A DNA stretch of 64,000 bases, from positions 163,150-227,149 of the forward strand of contig JAFUCD010000002.1 of the NCBI GenBank assembly GCA_017459865.1, read 5' to 3'. Below the pieces are notes generated by a model. That model did no database searches. It saw only the letters and a list, made by a program, of their open reading frames with translations, and was not told the DNA's origin. Made by a program: the position numbers and the translations under genes. The stretch's first letter is position 1. The number at the start of each line of letters is the position of its first letter. This stretch comes from Oscillospiraceae bacterium. GTDB lineage: Bacteria > Bacillota_A > Clostridia > Oscillospirales > Oscillospiraceae. Shown here piece by piece: positions 13,921-22,839 of this stretch.

Positions 13921-14619
13921 ATGCTGCTTCAATTACGCGACATCCGAAAATCCTTCGGTGAGGGCGAGAGCCGCACCGAGGTCCTGAAGGGTATCTCCTG
14001 CGACATTCCATCCGGAAGCATCTGCGTACTGCTGGGGCCGTCCGGCTCCGGCAAGTCCACGCTTTTGAATATCATCGGCGGCATCGAGACGCCGGACACC
14101 GGCAGCATCTTCATCGGCGGACAGGTGCTCGGAAGCCTGAGCGAAAAGGAGCTTGCGCTCTATCGCCGCCGCCATCTGGGCTATGTGTTCCAGAGCTACA
14201 ACCTGATCCCGAATCTCACCGTGCGTGAGAACGTGGAGGTCGGCGCATACCTCGGCGAGGATCCGCTGCCGGTGGACGACCTGCTGCGGACGCTCGGCCT
14301 CTGGGACCACCGCAACAAGATCCCCGCGCAGATCTCCGGCGGCGAACAGCAGCGCACGGCGATCGGACGCGCCATCGTGAAAAATCCGAGCGTCCTGCTC
14401 TGCGATGAGCCCACCGGCGCGCTGGACTATGCCACGAGCAAGGAGATCCTGCAGCTCATCGAGCGCGTCAATCAGCAGTATCACTGCACAGTCGTGCTCG
14501 TCACGCACAACGATGCCATGCGCGGCATGGCGGACGAGGTCATCCGACTCAAGGACGGCGTGATCCGCGAGCATGTGCGCCATCTGACGAAGCTCAGCGC
14601 CGCGGAGCTCAGCTGGTAA
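13921..14619 (+). CDS. ABC transporter ATP-binding protein (LolD/MacB type)
   Basis: 232-residue ATPase with Walker A GPSGSGKS (39-46), Q-loop [13 protein letters not shown], signature [15 protein letters not shown] and Walker [13 protein letters not shown]. It belongs to the family that powers FtsX-like permeases. The signature's first residue is Ile and its fifth Glu rather than the usual LSGGQ. The ATG at 13921 follows GGAAAGGAG; an in-frame start 42 bases upstream would overlap the operator-like site and is rejected. Its permease starts 12 bases after its stop. The substrate is unknown; the upstream metal-type operator suggests a link to iron or metal stress. Confidence 0.92.
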   Translation: MLLQLRDIRKSFGEGESRTEVLKGISCDIPSGSICVLLGPSGSGKSTLLNIIGGIETPDTGSIFIGGQVLGSLSEKELALYRRRHLGYVFQSYNLIPNLTVRENVEVGAYLGEDPLPVDDLLRTLGLWDHRNKIPAQISGGEQQRTAIGRAIVKNPSVLLCDEPTGALDYATSKEILQLIERVNQQYHCTVVLVTHNDAMRGMADEVIRLKDGVIREHVRHLTKLSAAELSW

Positions 14620-14631
14620 GGGGGCGGGCGT

Positions 14632-16866
14632 ATGAAAGACCCCATCCGCAAGCGCTTTTTGCGGGAGCTGCGGGACGACGCGGGCAAATACATCGCGCTC
14701 TTTCTCTTTCTCGCGCTCACGATCGGGCTCGTCTCCGGCTTCATGGTGGCCGACGGCAGCATGATCCGCGCGTATGACGAGAGCTTTGAGAAGTATCAGA
14801 TCGAGGACGGGCACTTCACCGTCGCGGCGCCTGTGGACGATGCGGTCCTGCGGGCGCTGGAGGAGCAGACCGGTGTGACGTTCTATTCGCTCACGAGTGT
14901 GGACCGCGATATGACGAACGACCACACGGTGCGCTTTTACCGGCAGCGCGCGGACGTGGACCGCATCTGCCTCATGCAGGGCGACTTCCCGGCGCGCTCA
15001 GGCGAGATCTGCATCGACCGCCTGTATGCCGAGAACAACGACCTTGCCGTCGGCGATACGCTGACGGTCTCGGACCGGGCGTACACGATCACCGGGTTCG
15101 TCGCGTTTTCGGACTACAGCGCGTTGTTCAAAAACAACACCGACATGATGTTCGACGCCAACAAGTTCACGGTCGCCCTCGTGACGGACGCGGACTTTGA
15201 CGCGCTCGGGGACGTCGGCAAGCGCTATACCTATGCGTGGAAGGACAGCCGGAGCTTCCGGGACGAGACGGCGGAGCGCGACCGCGGGGCGGAGCTGCTC
15301 TCGGCGTTCGCCGCGAGCCTGCCGCTCACGGACTTCGTGCCGCGGTATCAGAATTTTGCCATCAACTTCACCGGCGACGACATGGGCAGCGACCGCGTCA
15401 TGATGCTGACGATCCTGTATATCATGATGGTGATCCTCGGGTTCGTCTTCGCCGTCACGACGCGCGGCACGATCGAGCAGGAGGCGTCCACGATCGGTAC
15501 GCTCAAGGCCTCGGGCTACTCCAACGGCGAGCTGCTGCGCCATTACCTCACACTGCCGACGCTCATCACGCTCGCTGCCGCCGTGGCGGGCAACGTGCTG
15601 GGCTACACCTGTATGAAGGATCTGGTCGTCCGGATCTACTACCACAGCTATTCGCTCCCGACCTATACCACGGTCTGGAACGGCAACGCGTTTTTGCTCA
15701 CGACGGTGATCCCGCTGGTGATCATCCTTGTGCTGAATGTGCTCGTCATCTCGGGCGCGCTGCGGTATTCGCCGCTGGATTTCCTGCGCCACGAGCTGAC
15801 GCGGCGCAAATCGCACGACGTGGTCAGACTCAGCCGCGGCTCGTTCCTGTCGCGCTTCCGCACGCGCGTCATGCTGCAGAATCTCTCGGGCTATCTCACG
15901 CTGCTGATCGGCATCGCGTTCGTGACGGTGCTGCTGGTGTTCGGCATGATGTTCCGCCCGCTGATGGACCACTTCAAGGAAGACGTCGTCTCCTCCATGA
16001 TCGCGGAATACCAATATGTGCTCCGCACACCGGTGGAAACGAGCGTCTCCGGCGCCGAGCCGTACTCCCTGTCAGAGCTCGAGTATGACGGCTGGGAGAA
16101 GATCATGGTCTATGGCGTGCAGACCGACTCGCGCTATATCCCCGGCGTCGAGACCGGCAGGATCCTGCTCTCCGACGGCTTTATGGAGAAATACGGCATC
16201 AAGGTCGGCGACAGCATCCGGCTGGAGGCGCCGTACGAAAACAAGAGCTATACCTTCAAGGTCGGCGGCAGCTATCACTATCCGGCCAGTCTGACCGTGT
16301 TCCTCTCCGAAGAGGACTTCAACAAGACCTTCGAGCGCGAGCCCGGCAGCTTCAACGGCTATCTGTCCGACGCTAAGCTCACGGACTTGCCCGAGGAGGC
16401 GGTCAGCAACACGATCACGCAGTCGGATCTGACCGTCATGGCGGACCAACTGGACGACTCGCTCGGGATGATGTTCCCGATGTTCTGCGGGTTCGGGTTC
16501 GTGATCTATGTGCTGATGGTGTATCTGCTCTCGAAGATGATCATCGACCGCAACGCGCGCAGCATCTCCATGCTGAAGATCATGGGCTATCACGACGGCG
16601 AGGCGGGCATGCTGTATAACCGCGCCACCGCGCTGGTCACGGCGGTCTCGCTGCTGCTCGCGATCCCGTTCACCGTGCTGCTGATCAAGGTGATCTACTA
16701 TGCCATGATGAAGGAATACGCCGGGTGGCTGACGTTCTATGTCGCGCCGTGGGTGTACCCGGTGAGCTTCGCGTTCGGCGCGGTCGGATTCGCGCTCGTG
16801 AGTCTGCTGCTCATGCGGCGCGTGCGTAAGATCCCGCTTTCGGTCGCATTGAAAAATATTGAATGA
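14632..16866 (+). CDS. FtsX-like ABC transporter permease
   Basis: 744 residues. One N-terminal transmembrane helix (YIALFLFLALTIGLVSGFMVA), a large extracytoplasmic domain (about 45-240), three helices, a second extracytoplasmic domain (about 440-600) and three C-terminal helices ending with RRVRKIPLSVALKNIE. This duplicated FtsX arrangement is typical of permeases that export lipids, peptides or antibiotics by mechanotransmission. It forms a unit with the preceding ATPase; the AraC regulator follows 12 bases later. The cargo cannot be read from the sequence. Confidence 0.9.
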   Translation: MKDPIRKRFLRELRDDAGKYIALFLFLALTIGLVSGFMVADGSMIRAYDESFEKYQIEDGHFTVAAPVDDAVLRALEEQTGVTFYSLTSVDRDMTNDHTVRFYRQRADVDRICLMQGDFPARSGEICIDRLYAENNDLAVGDTLTVSDRAYTITGFVAFSDYSALFKNNTDMMFDANKFTVALVTDADFDALGDVGKRYTYAWKDSRSFRDETAERDRGAELLSAFAASLPLTDFVPRYQNFAINFTGDDMGSDRVMMLTILYIMMVILGFVFAVTTRGTIEQEASTIGTLKASGYSNGELLRHYLTLPTLITLAAAVAGNVLGYTCMKDLVVRIYYHSYSLPTYTTVWNGNAFLLTTVIPLVIILVLNVLVISGALRYSPLDFLRHELTRRKSHDVVRLSRGSFLSRFRTRVMLQNLSGYLTLLIGIAFVTVLLVFGMMFRPLMDHFKEDVVSSMIAEYQYVLRTPVETSVSGAEPYSLSELEYDGWEKIMVYGVQTDSRYIPGVETGRILLSDGFMEKYGIKVGDSIRLEAPYENKSYTFKVGGSYHYPASLTVFLSEEDFNKTFEREPGSFNGYLSDAKLTDLPEEAVSNTITQSDLTVMADQLDDSLGMMFPMFCGFGFVIYVLMVYLLSKMIIDRNARSISMLKIMGYHDGEAGMLYNRATALVTAVSLLLAIPFTVLLIKVIYYAMMKEYAGWLTFYVAPWVYPVSFAFGAVGFALVSLLLMRRVRKIPLSVALKNIE

Positions 16867-16878
16867 GGACGGTGCCCC

Positions 16879-17760
16879 ATGAACCATCTCTATCCAACGC
16901 AGACGCACGAGCCCACGGGCACCCGGATCTTTCCGGGCGTCACGCTGGCCTATCATGAGATCGCGGAGCCGGACGCCGTCGTGACGCGGCCCGCTGTGCG
17001 CGATATGCTGGAGATCGACTACTGCCGCGACGGCAGGGGGGAGTTCCGCATGGGCGAGGACTTCTATTATCTCTCGCAGGGGGACCTGTCCGTGACGCGC
17101 CGCACGGGCGCGGGCGTGAGCGTCGATTTTCCGCTCGGGCACTACACCGGCATCACGATCTGCGTCGACCTGAAGCAGACGCCGATGCGCTTTTCCGGCA
17201 TCCTCGACGACGTGAACGTCGAGCCGCGGCTGCTGTGCGAGAAATACAGCGTGGATGAAAAGGCCTTCGTCGTGCGCTCCAACGCCGCCCTGTCCCACAT
17301 CCTCTCGGAGCTGTATCAGGTGCCGGAGTCCATCCGCACGGGCTATCAGAAGCTGAAGGTGCTGGAGCTGCTGCTGTTTTTAAGCGGCATGGATCTCACG
17401 CCCGACGTGCTCGAGCGGCAGCGTCTGAACCCGAATCAGGCGGCGCTGGCGAAGGACATCAACGCCTATCTCGCCGCGCATCCCGAGCGGCGCATCACGG
17501 TCGAGCAGCTCTCTGAGCGCTTTCACGTCTCCGGCACGCTCATCAAAAGCAGCTTCAAGGCCGTATATGGGACGTCCATCTACGCCTTCACCAAGCAGCA
17601 GAAGATGCGCGCCGCGGCGGAGCTCCTGAGCGCGGGCAACACCACCGTGCTGGAGATTGCCGGGCGGTTCGGCTATGACAACGCCAGCAAATTCGCCAGC
17701 GCCTTCCGCAGCGTCATGGGCATGACGCCGAACGAATACCGCGCGGCGAACCGCGCATAA
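16879..17760 (+). CDS. AraC-family transcriptional regulator
   Basis: 293 residues: a cupin-like N-terminal sensing domain (about 20-120, with GDLSVTRRTGAG and GHYTGITICVDL) and a C-terminal double helix-turn-helix domain (RRITVEQLSERFHVSGTLIKSSFKAVYG; VLEIAGRFGYDNASKFASAFRSVMGMTPNEYR). AraC proteins of this shape are often encoded with, and control, siderophore or ABC-exporter genes. It is last in the ABC operon, so it may act as a ligand-responsive activator of that operon while the DtxR-like protein represses it. That two-input idea is inference. Confidence 0.92.
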   Translation: MNHLYPTQTHEPTGTRIFPGVTLAYHEIAEPDAVVTRPAVRDMLEIDYCRDGRGEFRMGEDFYYLSQGDLSVTRRTGAGVSVDFPLGHYTGITICVDLKQTPMRFSGILDDVNVEPRLLCEKYSVDEKAFVVRSNAALSHILSELYQVPESIRTGYQKLKVLELLLFLSGMDLTPDVLERQRLNPNQAALAKDINAYLAAHPERRITVEQLSERFHVSGTLIKSSFKAVYGTSIYAFTKQQKMRAAAELLSAGNTTVLEIAGRFGYDNASKFASAFRSVMGMTPNEYRAANRA

Positions 17761-17777
17761 GCGGACAAAACACTTAC

Positions 17778-17809
17778 AGGAGATCGTTTCCGACGATCTC
17801 CTTTTTTTT
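17778..17809 (+). terminator. Terminator after AraC regulator
   Basis: 10-bp stem AGGAGATCGT / ACGATCTCCT, loop ttccg, then an uninterrupted run of T. Ends the ABC-AraC operon. Confidence 0.92.
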
Positions 17810-17812
17810 CGG

Positions 17813-17841
17813 TTGACGAATGCGGCGCGGTTCGGTAAGAT
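17813..17841 (+). promoter_or_regulatory. Sigma-A promoter for YhhN gene
   Basis: TTGACG, 17-bp spacer, TAAGAT, placed four bases after the preceding terminator and 37 bases before the start codon. Confidence 0.7.
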
Positions 17842-17877
17842 GGAGGCAGGAGAATCGTTCGGAGAGGAGGACCGGGT

Positions 17878-18555
17878 ATGACCGGTATCGCGATCGTGTT
17901 CACGCTCCTGTGCCTGGGGCTCGGCGCGCTCTATGTCGCGGCGTGTGAAAAGCGGCGCTATGGCCGCGCCTTCTGGCTCAAGGGGCTGGCGGGACTGTGC
18001 TTTGTGGCGGTCGGGCTCTCGCTTGCCATGGAACAGGCGGGGCTGGAGTATCCGCGGCTGATCTTCTTCGGGCTCGTGGTCGGGCTCGTCGGCGACCAGC
18101 TGCTGGCCCTGCGTTATCTGCATCCGGAGCGCGGGGAGGCGTTTTTCGTCTCGGGCGCGATCGCGTTCGCGCTGGGGCATGTGCTGTATCTGCGCGCCAT
18201 GTGGGGACTCGACAGCGGCGCGTGGCTGTTTGCGTTTTTGCTGCTGGCGTTCGGGCTCGCGCTGGCGTACTATTATCTGCTGCGGCAGGAGCTCGACGCC
18301 GGCAGACTTCTGGCGCCGGGGCTGGTTTATATCGCGCTCGTGGTCGCGGTTGCCGCCATGGCGACGGCGCTGCTCATCCGCGGGCAGGGCATTCGTGCGC
18401 TGCTGCTCACGCTCGGCGGCGCGGCGTTCGCCGTGAGCGACTGCATCCTCACGGTCCGCAGCTTCGGCGGGAAAAAGACCCTGGCCCAAAGTGTGATCGT
18501 GCATGCGGCTTACTATGCCGCGCAGCTGCTGATCGCGTGGAGCATCGCCGCCTGA
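17878..18555 (+). CDS. YhhN/TMEM86-family membrane protein (lysoplasmalogenase-like)
   Basis: 225 residues, about eight transmembrane helices. Family-like features are the GLVGDQLLAL segment after helix 3, FVSGAIAFALGHVLYL, and GGAAFAVSDCILTV near the C-terminus, with conserved Asp residues in membrane segments. Characterised members hydrolyse the vinyl-ether bond of lysoplasmalogen. Plasmalogens are made by many anaerobic Clostridia, so this role is plausible, but the bacterial family is not uniformly characterised. GGAGAGGAGG lies six bases before ATG. Single-gene unit with its own promoter. Confidence 0.8.
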   Translation: MTGIAIVFTLLCLGLGALYVAACEKRRYGRAFWLKGLAGLCFVAVGLSLAMEQAGLEYPRLIFFGLVVGLVGDQLLALRYLHPERGEAFFVSGAIAFALGHVLYLRAMWGLDSGAWLFAFLLLAFGLALAYYYLLRQELDAGRLLAPGLVYIALVVAVAAMATALLIRGQGIRALLLTLGGAAFAVSDCILTVRSFGGKKTLAQSVIVHAAYYAAQLLIAWSIAA

Positions 18556-18635
18556 AAAGACCGGAAAAGTGGGTTTTCAAACCCGATCCATCCGAACTTT
18601 TTTCGGTTTTCAAACCGGATAGAGAACCGAGTTAG

Positions 18636-18832
18636 TCAGACTGAAGACAAACCCATGCTGCTGACCTATGGGACAGAGCAGCGGGGAGCTCGAGGGGCAA
18701 GGCCGCCTCGATTTCAATACATTGCCGCCGCAATCTGTCTAAAAAAGTTTTGCTTTTTTAGACAGATTGCTGTTTGCGGAGCAAACATCTCGGCGGCGCC
18801 TCAAGGTGTCGACACTTTGTCGACACCTTGAG
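18636..18832 (-). repeat. Composite palindromic repeat, copy C
   Basis: Inverse copy of the repeat at 9621-9991. On the minus strand: CTCAAGGT-GTCGAC-aaagt-GTCGAC palindrome, GTTTGC-tcc-GCAAAC, the same 19-bp AGCAATCTGTCT hairpin, ATCGAGGCGGCC, and the AGCTCCCCGCTGCTCTG to CAGTCTGA block. It lacks the 185-nt extra segment of copy B. The arms outside GTCGAC differ from copy B (CTCAAGGT against CAGTAT) yet remain self-complementary. It lies between two convergent genes. Beside it, 18560-18635 has GGGTTTtcAAACCC and CGGTTTtcAAACCG palindromes; 18835-19040 shows nothing recognisable. Confidence 0.75.
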
Positions 18833-19040
18833 TTAGTCCGTGCTTAACAGGGGTTCTATCACCGTTTCGCTCCATGTTGCAAAATTGTCAAAGTCCCGGA
18901 TCCGTTGCGATGCGGGACTTTCTTCTTCCGTGTCACCCGGACGTCCGGTGCTATAGAGAGACAGTATAGTACAAAACAGGAAAAAACACACACAGAAAGA
19001 AGGACAGAAACAGGACGCGCCGCGGACAGCGCGCAAAAAT

Positions 19041-19073
19041 GACCCGGCCGGGGAGGTGTTCCCCAGCCGGGTC
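19041..19073 (-). terminator. Terminator after SGNH-SLH gene
   Basis: GACCCGGC and GCCGGGTC arms with an inner GGGG/CCCC pairing and a T run on the minus strand, 12 bases beyond the stop. Confidence 0.88.
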
Positions 19074-19085
19074 TTAGCTTGTTGT

Positions 19086-20786
19086 TCAAAGGGTCATGAA
19101 GCGGGTCAGGATCGCGGCGAGCTGTGCGCGGGTGGCGTTGCCCTTGGGCTGGAAGGTGCCGTCCGGCATGCCGCTTACGATGCCGTTCTCCGCCGCCCAG
19201 GCGACTGCCGGACGGGCGTAGGCGCTGATGGAGGCGTTGTCCTTGAAGCGGCTCAGATCGGTGCTGCTCGCGGGGGAGCCTGCGTAGCGGTACAGCATGG
19301 ACACCAGCTGCTCGCGCGTGATCGGCGCGTTGGGATCGAAGGCGGTCGCGGACACGCCGTTCACGACCTCGTTCTTGTATGCCCAGACGACCGCGTCACG
19401 ATACCAGTCTGCGGTGAGATCCGTGAAGGGGCAGGCGGCTTTGTCTGCGTCGGAGACAGCAGGGGAGTCTGCCATGCGGTAGAGGACGGTCGCGAACTGC
19501 GCGCGCGTGGTCGTGCCCTTCGGGTCAAACGTCGTCGAGGTCATACCGTTCATGATGCCGTTTTCCCAGACGAAGTACACGTCATCATAGAACCAGTCTG
19601 CGGGCTTTACGTCCGTGAACGGGAACGTCTTCACGGGCTGGGGATCCGCAGGCGTGGGATCAACGGGCGTCGGGTCCGAAGACGCGGGATCGGGCTCCGT
19701 GCCGCGCTCTGGCAGCACGGCGAGGATTTGCTTGGCCATAAAGGCGTGCCCCTCGATGCTGGGGTGGCAGGCGGTCAGGATGCGGCCGACAAAGGCGCTG
19801 TCCGTGATCGGCACCGTATCAAGAAGATCGGTGCCCATTACGTCGGCATAGAGATAACCGAGTCTGCTTGCCTGTTGGCGCATGAACGCGTTTGCGCCGA
19901 TGACCATTGTGTCCACGGCCTTGCCAATCGTTATCATGGAATTATCCGTCAGCTTGGCCTTGTTCATCGGGTTATACAGGCCTACGACGACCAACGTCGC
20001 ATCAGGATTCAGACGCTGAATATCCTGAATCAGCGGTTCCCAGTTCTGGAAGAAGTGCTGGTAGCCGTGGTTCATTTTCTCCACAAACGTCTGGACGACG
20101 GTGGACATTTTGTGCACGGTGTTTGCCGTCTGGAACAGAATGTCCAGTGCCTGACCATAGCTTTCCTGCTCGCCCATGAGTTGCTTCATGCGCTCGACAT
20201 AGGGGGACTCCGTTTCATCGTACAGCACGGCCATAGTCTGAAGCACGGCGTAGAGGATGACGTCGTTCTCGCCAACCTCCAGCGTAATGAGATCAGCCTT
20301 TTGCACCTGATCGCGATAGAAGCGCTGCAGGGCTCCCTCACCGTAATAGTCCTTGAGCATGTTATAGACTGCGTCAGAGACCCCGGGGTTCGGCTCGTCG
20401 GCGCTGGTGCGCCCGGCAAGCCACGTGTCATAGGCGTTCATGCCGTTGAAGGACATGCATACCTCGTCGCCCTCAAAGTCGTCTTCGAGCAGCCAGCGCA
20501 GTTCCTCGGTGCGCGTGCCGACATGAGCGATCGGAATGAGCTCCGCGCCGGTCGCGTCGGCCACAAGCGCGTGATAGGCCACGTCAACCCGCTCGTAACA
20601 GTAGGTCTTGGGCGCGTAGTCACCGAAGCCGGCGGCGATGCTGTCACCCATGCAGACATAGGTGTCGTAGTGGCGGACGTTGTCGGCGTTCGCCGCGCCT
20701 GCGCCGACGCTCAGGATGCCGAAGAGCATCACGAGGATCAGCAGCGCGGACATCGCCCGCCCGAGAGCGGTTTTGGTTGCTTGCAT
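19086..20786 (-). CDS. Secreted SGNH/GDSL hydrolase with three SLH domains
   Basis: 566 residues. Signal peptide (residues 1-34, ending GAGAANA), then an SGNH hydrolase fold with block I YVCMGDSIAAGFG (nucleophile Ser in GDS), an ENDVILY block and the C-terminal DSAFVGRILTACHPSIEGHAFMA carrying the catalytic Asp and His. A Pro/Asp/Thr linker (about 365-390) leads to three S-layer-homology domains (FTDVKPADWFYDDVYFVWENGIMNG and two further). The protein is therefore an esterase or lipase held on the cell surface by binding the wall polymer. The substrate is not evident. It has its own promoter and terminator. Confidence 0.93.
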   Translation of the reverse strand: MQATKTALGRAMSALLILVMLFGILSVGAGAANADNVRHYDTYVCMGDSIAAGFGDYAPKTYCYERVDVAYHALVADATGAELIPIAHVGTRTEELRWLLEDDFEGDEVCMSFNGMNAYDTWLAGRTSADEPNPGVSDAVYNMLKDYYGEGALQRFYRDQVQKADLITLEVGENDVILYAVLQTMAVLYDETESPYVERMKQLMGEQESYGQALDILFQTANTVHKMSTVVQTFVEKMNHGYQHFFQNWEPLIQDIQRLNPDATLVVVGLYNPMNKAKLTDNSMITIGKAVDTMVIGANAFMRQQASRLGYLYADVMGTDLLDTVPITDSAFVGRILTACHPSIEGHAFMAKQILAVLPERGTEPDPASSDPTPVDPTPADPQPVKTFPFTDVKPADWFYDDVYFVWENGIMNGMTSTTFDPKGTTTRAQFATVLYRMADSPAVSDADKAACPFTDLTADWYRDAVVWAYKNEVVNGVSATAFDPNAPITREQLVSMLYRYAGSPASSTDLSRFKDNASISAYARPAVAWAAENGIVSGMPDGTFQPKGNATRAQLAAILTRFMTL

Positions 20787-20827
20787 AAGTATTCTCCTTT
20801 ACATTTTGATGCAGATTGTCATTGATA

Positions 20828-20856
20828 ATTGTACAATGATGGAAAAATTATTGCAA
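20828..20856 (-). promoter_or_regulatory. Promoter of SGNH-SLH gene
   Basis: On the minus strand TTGCAA (20851-20856), 17-bp spacer, TACAAT (20828-20833), about 40 bases before the start codon in an AT-rich stretch. Confidence 0.75.
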
Positions 20857-20897
20857 GAACCTTTACAAATATTTTATATGTGTATATTTTATATATG

Positions 20898-20935
20898 CAA
20901 AACCCTCTGCGATCAGAGCATCGCAGAGGGTTTTG
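20898..20935 (-). terminator. Terminator after tadA
   Basis: 16-bp perfect stem CAAAACCCTCTGCGAT / ATCGCAGAGGGTTTTG, A-rich on one arm and T-rich on the other, so it may work on both strands; 21 bases after the tadA stop. Confidence 0.88.
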
Positions 20936-20956
20936 TACAGATCAGAGCGTGCCGCG

Positions 20957-21412
20957 TCATTCGCGCAGCCCGGAGAAGAATTCGGAGAGGACCGCGGCGC
21001 ATTCCCGTTCGCAGACGCCGCCGTAGATGGCGGGATGGTGCCCGTAGCGCTCCTCGAACAGGTTCAGGACGCTGCCGCAGGAGCCGAAGTTTGCTTCCTT
21101 CGCGCCGTAGACAACCGTCGGAACGCGCGCGTTGATGATCGCCCCGGCGCACATGGGGCAGGGCTCGAGCGTCACATAGAGCGTGCAGCCGGTGAGGCGC
21201 CATGTGCCGCGCGCGGCGCACGCCATGGCGATGGCCTCCATCTCGGCGTGGGCGTCGGCGCGGTGCGTCTCCTCGCGGCGGTTGCGCCCCGTGCCGATCA
21301 CGCTGCCGCCCTCGTCGACGACGACGCACCCGACCTGCACCTCGCCCGCCGCGGCGGCCTCCCGCGCCAGAGCGAGCGCCAGACGCATATAGTGTTCACG
21401 ATCATGCTGCAT
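20957..21412 (-). CDS. tadA: tRNA-specific adenosine-34 deaminase
   Basis: 151 residues. Converts A34 to inosine in the tRNA-Arg(ACG) anticodon. The zinc and catalytic motif HAEMEAI (His ligand, Glu proton shuttle) and PCPMCAGA (two Cys ligands) are intact, as is the tRNA-binding NARVPTVVYGAKEANFGSCGS stretch that separates TadA from free-base deaminases. Single gene on the minus strand, separated from pta by structured element D and followed by its own terminator. Confidence 0.95.
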   Translation of the reverse strand: MQHDREHYMRLALALAREAAAAGEVQVGCVVVDEGGSVIGTGRNRREETHRADAHAEMEAIAMACAARGTWRLTGCTLYVTLEPCPMCAGAIINARVPTVVYGAKEANFGSCGSVLNLFEERYGHHPAIYGGVCERECAAVLSEFFSGLRE

Positions 21413-21420
21413 TTTGATCA

Positions 21421-21616
21421 GCCTCGCAGAGTTTCTTCGCTCGCAAGCGAAGAAAAAGAATTAGATAGATTTTTGCCCCGGAGCTTTGCTTCGGGGCAAA
21501 AATACTTCTCGCGTAATGGAATGTTCTATCGTTCAAAATCCCTGGATTTTGAAGCCTAGAACATGGAATGAAGTGCAATCCTTTTCAACCAAAACCCGCA
21601 AAGCGGATTTTGGTTG
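21421..21616 (+). repeat. Four-module structured element, copy D
   Basis: Module 1: GCCTCGCAGAGTTT then CTTCGCT-CGCA-AGCGAAG and AAAAAGAATTAGAT (21421-21468). Module 2: TTTTTGCCCCGGAGC-ttt-GCTTCGGGGCAAAAA (21470-21502). Module 3: outer stem ATGTTCTA/TAGAACAT, joint tcg, inner TTCAAAATCC/GGATTTTGAA, joint gcc (21521-21564), then GAAGTGCAATCC. Module 4: CAACC... CCCGC-aaa-GCGG ...GGTTG (21586-21616). Same plan as copies A and E with other stem sequences. It lies between the 3' end of pta and the start of tadA, both on the minus strand. Confidence 0.8.
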
Positions 21617-21628
21617 AGGCGCACGCCG

Positions 21629-22630
21629 TTAGGCCAGAGCCGCCGTGATGATGGACATCTGATAAACTTCCTCCGCGTCGCAGCCGCGGGAGAGGTCGTT
21701 GATCGGCGCGTTCAGACCCTGCAGGATCGGGCCGTAGGCCGCGAAGCCGCCCAGACGCTGCGCGATCTTATAGCCGATGTTGCCCGCCTCGATGCACGGG
21801 AAGATGAAGGTGTTGGCGTGGCCCGCGACGGGGGAGCCGGGGAACTTCAGCTGGCCGACAACGGGGGAGACGGCGGCGTCGAACTGCATCTCGCCGTCGA
21901 TCTTCAGCTCGGGATCGAGCTGCTTGGCGATCTCGGTGGCGTCGTGGCTGAGCTGCACGGTGCCGCCCTTGCCGGAGCCCTTCGTGGAGAAGGAGAGCAC
22001 GGCGACCTTCGGGTCGACGCCGAAGACCTTGGCGGTCTTCGCGGTCTCGATGGCGACCTCGGCCAGCTTCTGCGCGGCGGAGAACTTCACTTCGCCGGTG
22101 GCCTTGTCCACGGTGTCCTGATAATCGATGTTGATCGCGCAGTCGCCCATGGCGAGGATCTCTTCACCGCGGACCATGATGAAGCAGGAGCTCACGAGGT
22201 GGGCGCCCTTCTTGGTCTTGATGAGCTGCAGCGCCGGACGCACGGTGTCGGCGGTGGAGTAGGTGGCGCCGCCCAGCAGCGCGTCGGCCACGCCCATCTT
22301 CACGAGCATCGTGCCGAAATAGTTGCCCTTCTGCAGATTGGCCTTGCACTCCTCGGGGCTCATCTTGCCCTTGCGCAGCTCGACCATCGTGTCGACCATC
22401 GCGTCCATCTCAGGATAGGTCGCGGGATCGAGGATCTCCAGACCCTCGATGTCGAAGCCGCCCTTCTCGGCGGCGGCCTTCACCTCGTCGACGTTGCCGA
22501 CGAGCACGGGGGTCAGGAAGCCGCCCTGCTTCAGACGCGCGGCGGACTCCAGGATGCGGGCGTCGGTGCCCTCGGTATAGACGATCTTGCGGGGATTGGC
22601 TTTCAGAATGTCAACCAGATTTTCAAACAT
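21629..22630 (-). CDS. pta: Phosphate acetyltransferase
   Basis: 333 residues, the short Pta/Ptb form. Interconverts acetyl-CoA and acetyl phosphate in the acetate pathway. Family blocks include IVYTEGTDARILESAARL at the start, LVSSCFIMV, VAVLSFSTKGSG, FDAAVSPVVGQLKFPGSPVAG, and ANTFIFPCIEAGNIGYKIAQRLGG near the C-terminus. The start ATG at 22630 follows GGAGG; upstream in-frame codons would extend into the 5' untranslated region. No acetate kinase gene is adjacent. Confidence 0.96.
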   Translation of the reverse strand: MFENLVDILKANPRKIVYTEGTDARILESAARLKQGGFLTPVLVGNVDEVKAAAEKGGFDIEGLEILDPATYPEMDAMVDTMVELRKGKMSPEECKANLQKGNYFGTMLVKMGVADALLGGATYSTADTVRPALQLIKTKKGAHLVSSCFIMVRGEEILAMGDCAINIDYQDTVDKATGEVKFSAAQKLAEVAIETAKTAKVFGVDPKVAVLSFSTKGSGKGGTVQLSHDATEIAKQLDPELKIDGEMQFDAAVSPVVGQLKFPGSPVAGHANTFIFPCIEAGNIGYKIAQRLGGFAAYGPILQGLNAPINDLSRGCDAEEVYQMSIITAALA

Positions 22631-22782
22631 GATGTATTCCTCCAATTTGCTGATCTGCGCCGCGGGTGCGCGGCGGCTGTTCACATTGTACAAGTTTAAC
22701 ACCACCGCCGCATATTTTCAACCCCATCCCGGCAATTTCGCAGAAAATCCGGTGCCTTCGCGACCGGCTCCGTCTGACAACG

Positions 22783-22814
22783 AAAAAGGCTTGCCCTTTA
22801 TCAGAGCAAGCCTT
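22783..22814 (-). terminator. Terminator after rpmB
   Basis: AAGGCTTGC / GCAAGCCTT stem with a T run on the minus strand, 26 bases after the rpmB stop. Confidence 0.88.
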
Positions 22815-22839
22815 GTTCGGTGCATGGTATGCAATTACA

